NCBI GenBank assembly: GCA_016713325.1
Contig: JADJPJ010000030.1
Location: forward strand, 1-64,000
DNA from: Candidatus Flexifilum affinis
GTDB lineage: Bacteria; Chloroflexota; Anaerolineae; Aggregatilineales; Phototrophicaceae
DNA length: 64,000 bases
Direction of reading: 5' to 3'
Positions 20,278 through 29,078 of this stretch are shown one piece after another. Position numbers and translations under genes: made by a program. The notes beneath the pieces are model-generated. The model saw nothing but the letters and a program-made list of their open reading frames with translations, was not told the origin of the DNA and searched no databases. The stretch's first letter is position 1. Each line of letters starts with the position of its first letter.

Positions 20278-21294
20278 CTACGCCGACTTCCGCCGGCCGA
20301 AGCCGCGGCGGGCCTTCTTGCCGGGAGCGGCGTTCGTGTTGGTCTTGGCGTCTTCCTCGAAGCGCTCGCCGGTCACGTGCAGGAACACGTCGTCGAGGGT
20401 GGGGGTGCTCAGCGTGAGGGCGACCGGCTCCAGGGGCCGGTGCTGCTCAGCCGGTTGACCACCGCCGGGATGATCTCGGCGGCCTTGTCGCGGTACAGGC
20501 GCAGCGTCTTGCGATCGACCTGCACGCGGTCGAACATCTCGCTCACGGCGGTCTGCGCGCGGGCCACATCGCTGTCTTCCTTGAAGGTGAGGTTGATCGA
20601 CTCGCTGCCCAGGGCGGCCTTGAGTTCCGCCGGCTGGCCTTCGACGCGGATCTGCGCCCGGTCGATGATGGCGATGCGGTCGGCCAGTTCGTCGGCCTCT
20701 TCCAGGTACTGCGTGGTCAGGAAGATGGTCATGCCGAACTCGCGGTTCAGGCGGCGCACCTCGGTCCAGATGTCGCGGCGGCTGGCCGGGTCGAGGCCGG
20801 TGGTCGGCTCATCGAGGAAGAGGATCTCCGGCTGGTGCACCAGCGCCATGGCCAGGTCGAGACGGCGGCGCATGCCACCGCTGTACTTTGCCGACGGGAC
20901 GGTCGACGAAGTCGCTCAGCTTGACCAGCGCCAGCAGCTCGGCGGCGCGGTCCTGTGCCTGCCTGCGGGTCATGCCGAACAACTGGCCCTGGATGGTCAG
21001 CAGCTCGGTCGACTTCATCAGGTTGTCCAGGCCGATCTCCTGGAGGGCGACGCCGGCGATGCGGCGCACGTCGCCCGCCTGCGACACGATGTCGAAGCCG
21101 CCGACGGTGCCCGTGCCTTCGCTGGGCAGCGCCAGCGTGGTGAGCATCTTCACGGTCGTGCTCTTGCCGGCGCCATTCGGCCCCAGGAAGCCGAAGATTT
21201 CGCCGGACTTGACGGTGAACGACACACCGTCGACGGCGGTGAAGTCGCCGTAGCGTTTGAACAGATTGTTTGCGGTAATCTCGCCTCTAGACAT
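20278..21294 (-). CDS. ABC transporter ATP-binding protein, DrrA-like (two frameshifts)
   Basis: Energises the DrrB-like permease. It has Walker A GPNGAGKST (about residues 38-46), then, after a frameshift near 20880 at the signature region, RRRLDLAMALVHQPEILFLDEPTTGLD (Walker B, D-loop) and a switch region FLTTQYLEEADELAD (Gln in place of His, common in DrrA relatives). A second shift near 20430 restores PVALTLSTPTLDDVFLHVTG, the DrrA C-terminal signature, then a basic tail ending GRRKSA at 20278. The start ATGTCTAGAGGCGAG follows the MarR gene directly, with a possible 8-bp overlap. Cotranscription with both neighbours is likely. Confidence 0.88.
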
Positions 21295-21870
21295 GGAAGT
21301 ATCCCCCCTGCGTGCTCGGACAGCAGTCGACGTTACGTTCTTGACGGTGAATGGTGTTCCTGTGAACCGGTTGGCGGCGCGTCCGTTCGTGGGCGCCCCC
21401 TGCTGATTTACTCGTTGCGCAGCTTTGATCGCTCGCCAGCCCGGTGCGGAAGGCGTCGCGCAGGACGGTCAGGCCGTCGGCCAGCGCGGTCGCGTCTTCC
21501 TCGTTCAGGTCGCCGAGCAGGCCGGACAAACGCACTTCCACGTTCTCATTCACCTGGTCGAGGACTGATTTCCGGAACCGGTGATTTCGATCCAGACGAG
21601 GCGCCGGTCGCCTTCATCCCGCCGCTGCTGCACCCAGCCCCGCTCTTCGAGGGTGCTGATGGTGTTCGACATGGTCGGCGGGCTGACGGACAGCCGGTCG
21701 GCCAGATCGCCCAGGGTATGCGCCCGGTAGTCGAGAATGCCCAGCAGCGACAGATGTCCGGGTTGAATGCCCGGCAGCGTGTGGCGCATCTCGGAGGACA
21801 TGACCCGCATCACCAGCGGGATGATGTCCAGGGTGCGGCGAGAGATCTCGCGGCGGATCGATTTTGGCAT
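21287..21870 (-). CDS. MarR-family transcriptional regulator (frameshifted)
   Basis: Winged-helix regulator, usually a repressor released by small ligands. It has ISRRTLDIIPLVMRVM, HLSLLGILDYRAHTLGDLADRL and SPPTMSNTISTLEERGWV (recognition helix), then RDEGDRRLVWIEIT (wing with the DxR motif). A frameshift near 21570 joins this to LDQVNENVEVRLSGLLGDL and DATALADGLTVL, the dimerisation helices. The stop is either at 21287, overlapping the ATPase start, or at 21408 if another base is corrected (ending RSKLRNE). It heads the drrAB-like genes, so it probably controls them and itself. The region before it holds ATTAGGAGTGCTAAT and AGTGCTAAT repeats (21910-21940) that could be its operator. Confidence 0.82.
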
Positions 21871-21907
21871 GAGCGTTGTGAAGCCCTCTCTGCGATCCCC
21901 TCCAAAA

Positions 21908-21943
21908 TGATTAGGAGTGCTAATGGATTACAGTGCTAATCAT
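21908..21943. promoter_or_regulatory. Candidate MarR operator
   Basis: ATTAGGAGTGCTAAT is an imperfect palindrome (ATTAG...CTAAT), and AGTGCTAAT recurs about 16 bp later. It sits 40-75 bp upstream of the MarR start on the minus strand, where autorepression is usual. Inferred from position only. Confidence 0.45.
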
Positions 21944-21984
21944 ATGGGCAGGCAATATCGGAGTCAAGTCATTTGGATGAGCGT

Positions 21985-23172
21985 TTATGAAGCGTGTCCT
22001 GAAGCGCTTCTCATGTTGGTATAGAGCGTTTCAACCTGCCGTGCCACCCCGTCACCGGTGAAGCGCTCGCGCACCAGCGCGCGGGCATTGGCCCCCATGG
22101 TGTCGCTGCGGCCCCGGTCGGTGAGCAGCAGCCAGAGCGCGGCCGCCAGCGGCTCGACCTCCGGCTCCACCACCAGCCCGGCGTCGTTCTCGGCGGTTTC
22201 CGGCATGTTGCAGCCGGGCGAGAGGATGACCGGCAGACCGGAGGCCATGGCCTCTAGAGCCGCCATGGGCAGCCCCTCGCCGACGGCAGGCAGCACGAAC
22301 AGCGATGCTGCCGCCAGCGCTTCCAGCCGTTCCCGGTCGGCCAGGTAGCCGGTCAGGATCACCCGCCGGTCGCCCGCCACCAGCGGCAGCAGGGCCGAGA
22401 GCGCGCCATCGTCGGGGCCGGCCAGGACCAGGCGGGCGTCGGGGATGTTGGCCGCCAGAAAGGCGCGGGTCAGCGTCTCCACCCCTTTGCGCGGATGCAG
22501 CCGCCCCAGGAAAAGGCAGATCGGCGCGTCGCCCAGGCCGTAGCGGGCGCGGAAGGCGCTGCCGTCGGGCAGATCGGCGAATGTCGCCAGATTGACGCCG
22601 TTGGGGATGGTGAGGAAGGCGGGATGATGCGACGGGACGATGCGCGACCAGGCGGTCCGCGCTTCGTCGGTCTCGGTCTGCGTCAGGCCGACGACGGCGG
22701 AGAAGCGTTTGGCCATGGCCGGCGAGAGCAGCGCATCCCATAGCGTTTTCAGCCCACCGCGCCCTGTCTCGAGGGAGAGGGTGCCGTGGGCGGACAGAAT
22801 GATCGGCAGCCCGGCCCGACGGGTGGCGGGCGTGACCAGCAGGTTTTCCAGCGTGCGGAATTCGTGGCAGTGGACGATGTCGATTTCGGCCAGCAGGTGC
22901 TGGGCGCGCCGGCCCATGCCGAGCGGGGTACCCAGGTTGAAGCGTCCGCGCATGCCAACTGAGAGGTTGGGGATGCGCACCACCCGCACGCCGCCGCGAC
23001 TCTCTTCCGGCGGGGCTTCCAGCCGCGCCCGCTGCGACCCGGCGTCGGTGGTGAGGACGGTCACCTCGTGGCCGGCCTCGACCAGCGCCAGCGCCAGCCC
23101 CTCGACGGCGCGCGTCACCCCGCCGAAGGCGTAGGCCGGCGCGTAGTAGGGGGCAACGTGCAGGATGCGCAC
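21985..23172 (-). CDS. Glycosyltransferase family 4 protein
   Basis: Retaining GT-B glycosyltransferase that moves a sugar from a nucleotide sugar to a glycan or lipid; the acceptor is unknown. The 395-residue chain has the N-terminal Rossmann domain (MRILHVAPYYAPAYAFGGV, GG loop) with IVHCHEF, SAHGTLS and LTIPNGVN in the linker, and the C-terminal donor domain with CLFLGRLHPRKG, LVLAGPDDG, LTGYLADRERLEAL, FVLPAVGEGLPMAALEAMA (the E-x7-E motif) and DAGLVVEPEVEPLAAAL. Start is a GTG at 23172, three bases after the corrected stop of the methyltransferase. Intact. Confidence 0.9.
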   Translation of the reverse strand: MRILHVAPYYAPAYAFGGVTRAVEGLALALVEAGHEVTVLTTDAGSQRARLEAPPEESRGGVRVVRIPNLSVGMRGRFNLGTPLGMGRRAQHLLAEIDIVHCHEFRTLENLLVTPATRRAGLPIILSAHGTLSLETGRGGLKTLWDALLSPAMAKRFSAVVGLTQTETDEARTAWSRIVPSHHPAFLTIPNGVNLATFADLPDGSAFRARYGLGDAPICLFLGRLHPRKGVETLTRAFLAANIPDARLVLAGPDDGALSALLPLVAGDRRVILTGYLADRERLEALAAASLFVLPAVGEGLPMAALEAMASGLPVILSPGCNMPETAENDAGLVVEPEVEPLAAALWLLLTDRGRSDTMGANARALVRERFTGDGVARQVETLYTNMRSASGHAS

Positions 23173-23175
23173 CGG

Positions 23176-23977
23176 CTATCCCGGCGGCAAAAAGGTCTGT
23201 ACGCGGAACTCGGACTCAATCCGCCGCAGCTGGTCGGGGGTCGATGGCGTTCTCGGTCAGATAGGCGCGCACCGCCGTGAGGCCGGCCTCCAGCACCTCG
23301 TCGGGCATCGACCAGCACATGGAGTAGACCCGCGCGCCCATATCGGCCAGGAATTCCGTCGGCGTGCGCTCGACGGGGTAGCGCAGGCTGTTTTCATCCT
23401 TCAGCCGCCAGCCATTGGCTGGCAGCATGGCCGCCCGCTCGATGAACGGTACCGGCCGGGGACTGTTCGTCGCTTCTTCCAGCGAGCGCGCTTCTGCCTG
23501 GATGGTCGCCTGGTTCCATACCTGCTGAAGCGCATCTTCGGTGTGGCGGACGTTCCAGCCGTGGGCCAGAACCGCGCCCGGCTTGAGGACGCGGGCCACT
23601 TCCACAAAGGCGTCTCGGTAGGCCGGGATGAGGTGGAAAATGTGCACGGCAATGGCGGCGTCGAACGTGGCGTCGGCGAAGGGCATGCGGGTGGCATCTC
23701 CGATGACCGGATAGATCGGCTCGCCGTTCCGCTTCCCGACCAGCCGGTCGACCATCGGCATGGCCAGATCGACGCCGTAGTAGGCGCGCACGTAGGTGGC
23801 GAGGGGCAGCGCAATGCGCCCCGTGCCGATGCCGATCTCCAGCACGCGGGCGTCCGGCGCGAGTCCGGCGGTGCGCGCCATGAGGGCGGCCACCTCACGC
23901 TCGACGCCGAGCGGAAAGCCGCGCGTCTGGTCGTAGTAGCCGGCGGCCCGGTCGAAAGCGATCGAGTTCTGGCTCAT
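23176..23977 (-). CDS. SAM-dependent methyltransferase, class I (one frameshift at C-terminus)
   Basis: Type 11 methyltransferase fold: RAAGYYDQTRGFP, motif I VLEIGIGTGRIALPL, acidic ribose-binding GVDLAMPMVD, motif II IGDATRMPFADATFDAAI, VHIFHLIPAYRDA and VLKPGAVLAHGWN. Read as it stands it ends RPAAAD at 23216. Removing one G from the G5 run near 23237 extends it to TPDQLRRIESEFRVQTF with a stop at 23176, three bases before the glycosyltransferase start, which is the more natural end. The start ATG follows the response regulator's TGA without a gap. Substrate unknown; glycan or lipid modification fits the neighbour. Confidence 0.85.
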
Positions 23978-24663
23978 TCAGCGGCTCGCGAATCGATAGC
24001 CCACGCCGCGCGAGGTGAGGATGTACTCCGGCTTTTCGGCATCCACCTCGATCTTCTGGCGCAGATAGTGAATGTACAGTTTGAGGCTGTCGATGGCATC
24101 GGCATATTCTTCGCCCCACGCCTCGATGACCAGCTCGCTGCGCGGCACGACGCGGCCGGCATTGCGGACCAGGACGCTGAGCAGGTTGAATTCCTTCGGC
24201 GTCAGGTGGCGGATTTCGCTGCGCACGCGCACTTCGCGGTTCATGAAGTTGATGCGGAATTCGCCGTTGTCGAAGACCAGTTCTTCGCTCATCTGCGGGC
24301 GCGGCGCGCGGCGCAGGTGGGCGCGGATGCGGGCGATCAGCTCGTCGTGGTCGAAGGGCTTGGTCACGTAGTCGTCCGCGCCGATCTCCAGGCCGCGCAC
24401 GATGTCTTTCACCGAATCCAGCGCCGTGAGGAAGATGATCGGCACGTCGGACAGGTCACGCAGCCGTTTGCAGACTTCCCAACCATCCATATCCGGCATC
24501 ATGATGTCCAGCAGCACCAGATCGGGCTGGTGGCGGTAAGCGCGGCGCAGACCTTCTTCGGCGCTCTGCGCCTTGATCACCTCGAAGCCTTTTCGCTCCA
24601 GCAGCATGGTGATCAGGTTTACCGTCGTCAATTCATCATCAATAACGAGAATTTTTCGCTCAT
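23978..24663 (-). CDS. OmpR/PhoB-family response regulator (start hidden by a one-base deletion)
   Basis: Receiver domain with phosphoacceptor Asp in LVLLDIMMPDMDGW (about residue 53), Thr in FLTALDS and Lys in YVTKPFDHDEL; DNA-binding winged helix with RHLTPKEFNLLSVLVRN, VVPRSELVIEAWG and the final YILTSRGVGYRF. The visible frame begins at TTVNL, but the upstream ATG at 24663 reads MSEK and, if one A is added to the A5 run, continues KILVIDDEL, giving the two acidic residues every receiver needs. No histidine kinase is beside it. It leads a tight operon with a methyltransferase and a glycosyltransferase, so it may control envelope glycan modification. Confidence 0.9.
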
Positions 24664-24995
24664 GACCTGATGCCCCATACAGGTTGGGCCGATCAAACGT
24701 TTGTTGCAGGATTCTAACGCCAATGTAACACGATACGGTTTTGCGTGCAAGTCGCAGAAACAGGTTTCACTAATGTTTTAGTGGACATACTTTTGAGCAG
24801 ACCTGGCACCCACTTTGTACCCATACAGGTTGAGGCGAAGTATTATTTTCAGATATGCAATAGAGAGCAGTCACGCCGCCGACCGCGAGACGACGCTTGT
24901 GGACGCGCCCGCGGCCGGGGGGGATGGTTGGGGCGGAATCCGCTGACCATCGCTAAGTGCTGCGCTGAAGGCAGCCGCTTCCTCGACCGTGTTCC
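24664..24995. other. Intergenic region between the response regulator and a serine hydrolase
   Basis: About 330 bp, lower in GC than its surroundings. CATACAGGTTG occurs twice (near 24677 and 24822). It should hold the response-regulator promoter; no RNA gene or terminator stands out. Confidence 0.35.
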
Positions 24996-26562
24996 TCACC
25001 CCACTTTCTGGATGCGGATGACCTCGCCGTTGCCAGCCCGGATGACCAGTGCCGCCCCGGAGTCAGTCCCTTCGACCGTGATCGTCGAACCAATCAGCTC
25101 GCCGTTCCCCCCCATGTAGCCGTTATCCCCGGCAGAGGCAGCAGGTTGAAGGACCAATCCGGTCGCACCAACCAGAGTGTATTGTCGTCGTGCAGCCAAG
25201 CATCCAACCGTGTTCATAGGCACCCAGCAGCGGCGCGACGGCAACCGGATCGACCTGGGGGCTGGCGACGCTGGCCGCAAGTTGTTGAAGCTGCTGACTG
25301 ATCATGTCAAACTGCGCCCGCGCCCCGACAAACCCGGAGGGTTCCAGGCCATAGAGGAGTTGTCCGAAATTCTCACCAAGCGCATTTTGCAGGAAGTCGG
25401 CGCCCATCGAATTCATGAACACGATCAGGCCAACGCGTGCTTCCGGGTACACCATCATGAACGTCCGGTAACCCTTCCAGCCGCCGCTGTGCGTGCGATA
25501 CGGCGGAGCGGCGTCCTCCGCGATCACCCAGCCCATCGCGTAGTACAGATTTCCCTGAGAGGGCGAACGCTCCATCACCGCCTGCCCCGGCTGCCAGGTT
25601 CGCGCCAGGGACTCTTCGGAGACGATGCGCCGCCCCCCTGGCGTCAGGCCGCCGGTGACCTGAGTGATCAGGTACCGCGCCATGTCTTCGATATGGGTCC
25701 ACACCCCGCCCGCCGGAGCCACCAGGGTCTCCGGCGCATCGACGTTGAGGCTGGGCTGATCGGTGCCGTCGAGCAGCGAATATCCATAGGAAACCTGCGC
25801 ATAGTTGTCGCTGAGCAAACGGTGATCATCGGTGATGACAGCACTCGGCATGTCGATCGGCGTGAGAATGCGCTCCTGCATCAGTTGTCGGTAGCTGTCC
25901 AGCGTGACGGGCAGTCCGGCGGCGGCGGCGCCTGCGTAGCCTACCGAGGCGTAGACTTCGTTGTTGTAGCTGTAGCGCGTATGCAGATCGCTTTCCAGCC
26001 GCTGGTGGGCAACGATCGCCAGCAGATCATCGACGCTGGTCATCTCATCCCAGTACATGGCATCCGGCTGGGTGGCAATCAGCCCGGTTTCCATGCTCAT
26101 CAGGTCGGCAACCGTCAGTCGGGCGGTCAGCGCCGCATCTGGCGTGGCGAAACCCGGCAGCAGTTCGGTCACCGGCGTATCCCAGTTGAGCAGGCCATCG
26201 TCGACCAATGTGGCGATCATCATGGAAGTCATCGACTTGGTGGTGGAGCCAATGCGCATTTGTGTTTGCGTGGTGAAGGGTGCGCCGGTTTCGAGATCGC
26301 GCACGCCGAATCCGCGTGCATAGACGATTTCGTCATCCTGCACGACGGCGACTGCCGCGCCGGGGATGTGGAAATAGTCCAGTTCTTCCTGTGTCATCGC
26401 TTCAAACTGGGCGAGCATTTCCGCAGTCACGGTTGGCACGCCTTGCGCAACCGCCTCGGCTGTGGGTTGTGTGCTGGATGGAGCGGAGAGCGTGCTGGGG
26501 ACAATCACCGCAGCGGTGAGGAACAATATCAGCCTTGTAAACAACGATTTGCGCATCTGCAT
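24996..26562 (-). CDS. Secreted serine hydrolase, class C beta-lactamase family (one frameshift)
   Basis: Penicillin-binding-protein-like esterase or peptidase. It has a signal peptide (LFTRLILFLTAAVIVPSTLS), the catalytic SxxK motif as STTK (residues 106-109), YNN (200-202) as the YxN motif, and HSGGW near 332 as the HxG (KTG-equivalent) motif. The catalytic domain ends around residue 400. A frameshift near 25200 hides the last part, which in the other frame reads YTLVGATGLVL, GSTITVEGTDSG and ends NGEVIRIQKVG at 24996. Alternative start at the third codon. Real substrate unknown: these enzymes range from D-aminopeptidases to lipases. Confidence 0.87.
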
Positions 26563-26912
26563 TGGGGGACCCTTTCAGCGCAAAGAATCTAGTGCTCTGT
26601 ACGAAATCCGCGAAAAAGACGTTTCGGAAGCAGACTGAAGCGCATCGCCGTCGCCGAGCGACGAATGGTGATCGCGTGAGCCTGTCCCGTCATGTTGATC
26701 CGATTGCCTGAGCTGTACCTTCCCCGGCATCCATGCCGAATAGGTCGAGCGGTTGCGGGAAAGCTGTACGCGATCCGGGCGAAGTTGTGGCGAATACTGA
26801 AGAATCCGCGTCCCGCTACGGACGAAGAATTTGCTGAGTGAGGCCTGCAAAGCGCGTCTAGAGCAACAAGGGGAGCGGGGTGCTTCCCCGCTCCGTGAGC
26901 ACCCGGATCGAC
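26563..26912. other. Intergenic region before the serine hydrolase
   Basis: On the plus strand a 48-codon frame (26694-26840) starts MLIRLPELYLPRHP and ends LKNPRPATDEEFAE; it has no clear ribosome binding site and is not called. The short CTCCCCTTGTTGC/GGGGAGCGGGG hairpin near 26868-26896 may end transcription of the permease gene. Confidence 0.3.
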
Positions 26913-27731
26913 CTATTGAAACAGCGAACTGATCAAAGCGAGCACAAAAGGCGCTATCGCTAACAGCGCGAGTATGGATGAACCGCGCCGCTTTGAATTG
27001 TGGCTGTCCCAGCTAAACAGATAGAGCGCCAGTCCAAACGCCAACGCTGCTCCGGCGAACAATACCGCCGTCGACAGATAGGGATTCAGATCATAGGGCA
27101 GTCCACGCGCAAAGACCTGATAGAGGTTCATCGCGTGGGTGGAAGGCAGCAGCAGAGAAAGATCCTGCAGTGCCGAGGGCAGCAGGTGGGTGGGAAACAT
27201 TAATCCCCCGATGAGCATCGAAGGCAGAAAGATCGCCTGACCTAGCAGCGTTGTCGCTCTCGCGGAACTGGCAACGACCCCCATCAGCAGCCCAAAACCT
27301 GCGCTCGTCAGCACCATGAGCAGAAATGACAGCAAGAACCCCAATGCATTTGTTGGCAGCTCGGCTTGGAACAAGATTGGGGCTGTGACGACAATGACCG
27401 TGGTGAGGATCACCATATGGAACAGCGTCGTCAGGGCTGGAATGATCAGAATAGACATCTCGGGGATGCCATGGATTTTGTAACTGCGGAGAATACCGGA
27501 GTCTCGTGCCTCAACGATGGGAGTGGGCAGGCCGAGCAGAGTGCTGGTGAGGACAGCGAAAAATGTCATCGCTGGAATCATCGTCTCTTTGAAGTCCGGA
27601 TTGAGGTTGCTCATCATTGCTCCCGCGAGGAGATAGAAACCGAGGGGGAACAGATAGTTGAGCAGGAGGAGCTGGCGGTTGCGGATGCCCGAACGAAACT
27701 CAAAGGCAAAGTGGATTGAAAACGCGCTCAT
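26913..27731 (-). CDS. ABC-2 type transporter permease
   Basis: Six predicted membrane helices in 272 residues: NYLFPLGFYLLAGAMM, IPAMTFFAVLTSTLLGL, PALTTLFHMVILTTVIVV, LLSFLLMVLTSAGFGLLMGV, GQAIFLPSMLIGGLMFP and ILALLAIAPFVLALIS. It contains the family loop EARDSGILRSYKIHG and the MFPTHLLPSALQDLS segment seen in ABC2 permeases. The start overlaps the ATPase stop by four bases (ATGA), so the two are translationally coupled. Intact and unlike the DrrB copy at 19145. Probable exporter of a lipid, peptide or drug. Confidence 0.88.
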   Translation of the reverse strand: MSAFSIHFAFEFRSGIRNRQLLLLNYLFPLGFYLLAGAMMSNLNPDFKETMIPAMTFFAVLTSTLLGLPTPIVEARDSGILRSYKIHGIPEMSILIIPALTTLFHMVILTTVIVVTAPILFQAELPTNALGFLLSFLLMVLTSAGFGLLMGVVASSARATTLLGQAIFLPSMLIGGLMFPTHLLPSALQDLSLLLPSTHAMNLYQVFARGLPYDLNPYLSTAVLFAGAALAFGLALYLFSWDSHNSKRRGSSILALLAIAPFVLALISSLFQ

Positions 27732-28645
27732 GCTGTTGCCTCCGTTTTCGCAGTGATCTCGAGGAAGCGATCTTCAAGCGATGGACGTTCAACACGCAAG
27801 TCTTCGACCACATCCTGATGATCTTCTAGATAGTCGAGCACTGCGGCTATGCTGGCAGCAGTATCCGTTGTGTAGAAGATGTCGTACCCTTCTTTAGAGG
27901 CTCTCTGGACGACACCGGGCAGTGTGCCTGTCTCGGACAATGTTGCACGTTCGGTATGTACCGAGATTTTTGTCAGCCCAGCACCCGTTGCCGTGATCTC
28001 CCGTGGCGTACCAACAGCGATTAGCTTTCCAGAAACGAGAATGGCCACCCGGTCCGCGAGCTTTTCCGCCTCAGCCATGTCATGCGTTGACAAGATAATC
28101 GTAATGCCGTCGTGACGAAATTCTGCCATCAATTCGTGCAGTTCCACACGCGACTGAACATCCAGAGCCGCCGTCGGCTCATCGAGAAAGATCACTGAAG
28201 GGTGATGCGCTACGGCAAGCGCCAGCGCCAGCCGCCGCTTCTGTCCGCCGGACAGCTGTTCATACTGCACGTCATGTTTGCCGCCTAAGCCCATGCGATC
28301 GATCAGTCGGAAGTCCGGCTTTATACCGTGATAGGCTGAGAACAGATGCAGCGCTTCGCGAACTGTAATATTCGCCGGCATCCCTGAGGCCTGAAGCTGA
28401 ACGCCTACCTTGTCCCGCAGTGCACGCGCTTTACTCGCCGGATCGATGCCCATCACCCGCAGCCAACCCGAGTCCGGCTGTCGTAATCCCTCCAGGCACT
28501 CCAGGGTGGTTGTTTTTCCTGCTCCATTGGGGCCGAGTAACCCGAAGATTTCGCCCCTGAATACCTCGAAGCTGATGCAATCGACCGCGACAAAACTCCC
28601 GTAGGATTTGCGCAGGTCCCGAACCTCTATGACTTTTTCTGTCAT
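27728..28645 (-). CDS. ABC transporter ATP-binding protein
   Basis: Start chosen at MTEKVIEVRDL (28645), preceded by AAAGGCGAG; a Met nine codons earlier is possible. Walker A GPNGAGKTTT, Q-loop GVQLQASG, signature LSGGQKRRLALAL, Walker B VIFLDEPTAALD and switch STHDMAEAEKLAD are all present. The C-terminal part (SLEDRFLEITAK) is typical of two-gene exporters. It lies directly before and overlaps its permease. A LuxR-type regulator gene is transcribed divergently 433 bp away, which could control it, though nothing direct shows this. Confidence 0.93.
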   Translation of the reverse strand: MTEKVIEVRDLRKSYGSFVAVDCISFEVFRGEIFGLLGPNGAGKTTTLECLEGLRQPDSGWLRVMGIDPASKARALRDKVGVQLQASGMPANITVREALHLFSAYHGIKPDFRLIDRMGLGGKHDVQYEQLSGGQKRRLALALAVAHHPSVIFLDEPTAALDVQSRVELHELMAEFRHDGITIILSTHDMAEAEKLADRVAILVSGKLIAVGTPREITATGAGLTKISVHTERATLSETGTLPGVVQRASKEGYDIFYTTDTAASIAAVLDYLEDHQDVVEDLRVERPSLEDRFLEITAKTEATA

Positions 28646-29078
28646 GGGATACTCGCCTTTCGTTATTGCCAACAGTGTCGCGCCCTTATGCTTCTGAATG
28701 TAGTGATGGATGTCATGAACACCAACGCCGCGAAGTCAAAAAGTAGGCACAGCGTCTTGCGGCATTTGCTGGCGTAGCGAAAGCCGATGAACCCCAGAGA
28801 AGCGGCGAGTGAAGCAGGCGGGTGGGCCTAAAAACAAAGCGAACCGGCCCGAGAGAAGCCAGTTCGTTTCACGTTACCTTTGGTATCCCCAACGAGATTC
28901 GGCCACAAGGCCCTGACTTGAAATCCACAATGACATCCATACAAAATTGCTATATCATGAGAATTGTCCGATTCAGCTCCCCGCAACCGACGTCTCACCT
29001 CTCCGCAGGCTTACTTTCCGCTCGGCCCCTGCTGCCTGCGCACCTGAATCGCTCTTACCGGAAGGGAGGCGTATTGGG
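28646..29078. other. Divergent intergenic region
   Basis: Separates the ABC exporter (minus) from the LuxR/NB-ARC regulator (plus), so promoters for both should lie here. TTGAAA (28919) and TATATC (28952) are promoter-like but badly spaced. No gene seen. Confidence 0.35.

Noticed and set aside
23165..24670. 501-codon plus-strand open frame
   Set aside because: Antisense to the methyltransferase and response regulator; its translation shows no domain and is shaped by the opposite strand.
25177..26592. 471-codon plus-strand open frame
   Set aside because: Antisense to the beta-lactamase-family hydrolase with clear catalytic motifs.
26694..26840. 48-codon frame MLIRLPELYLPRHP...
   Set aside because: No ribosome binding site, no recognisable family and no support from neighbours; left as intergenic.
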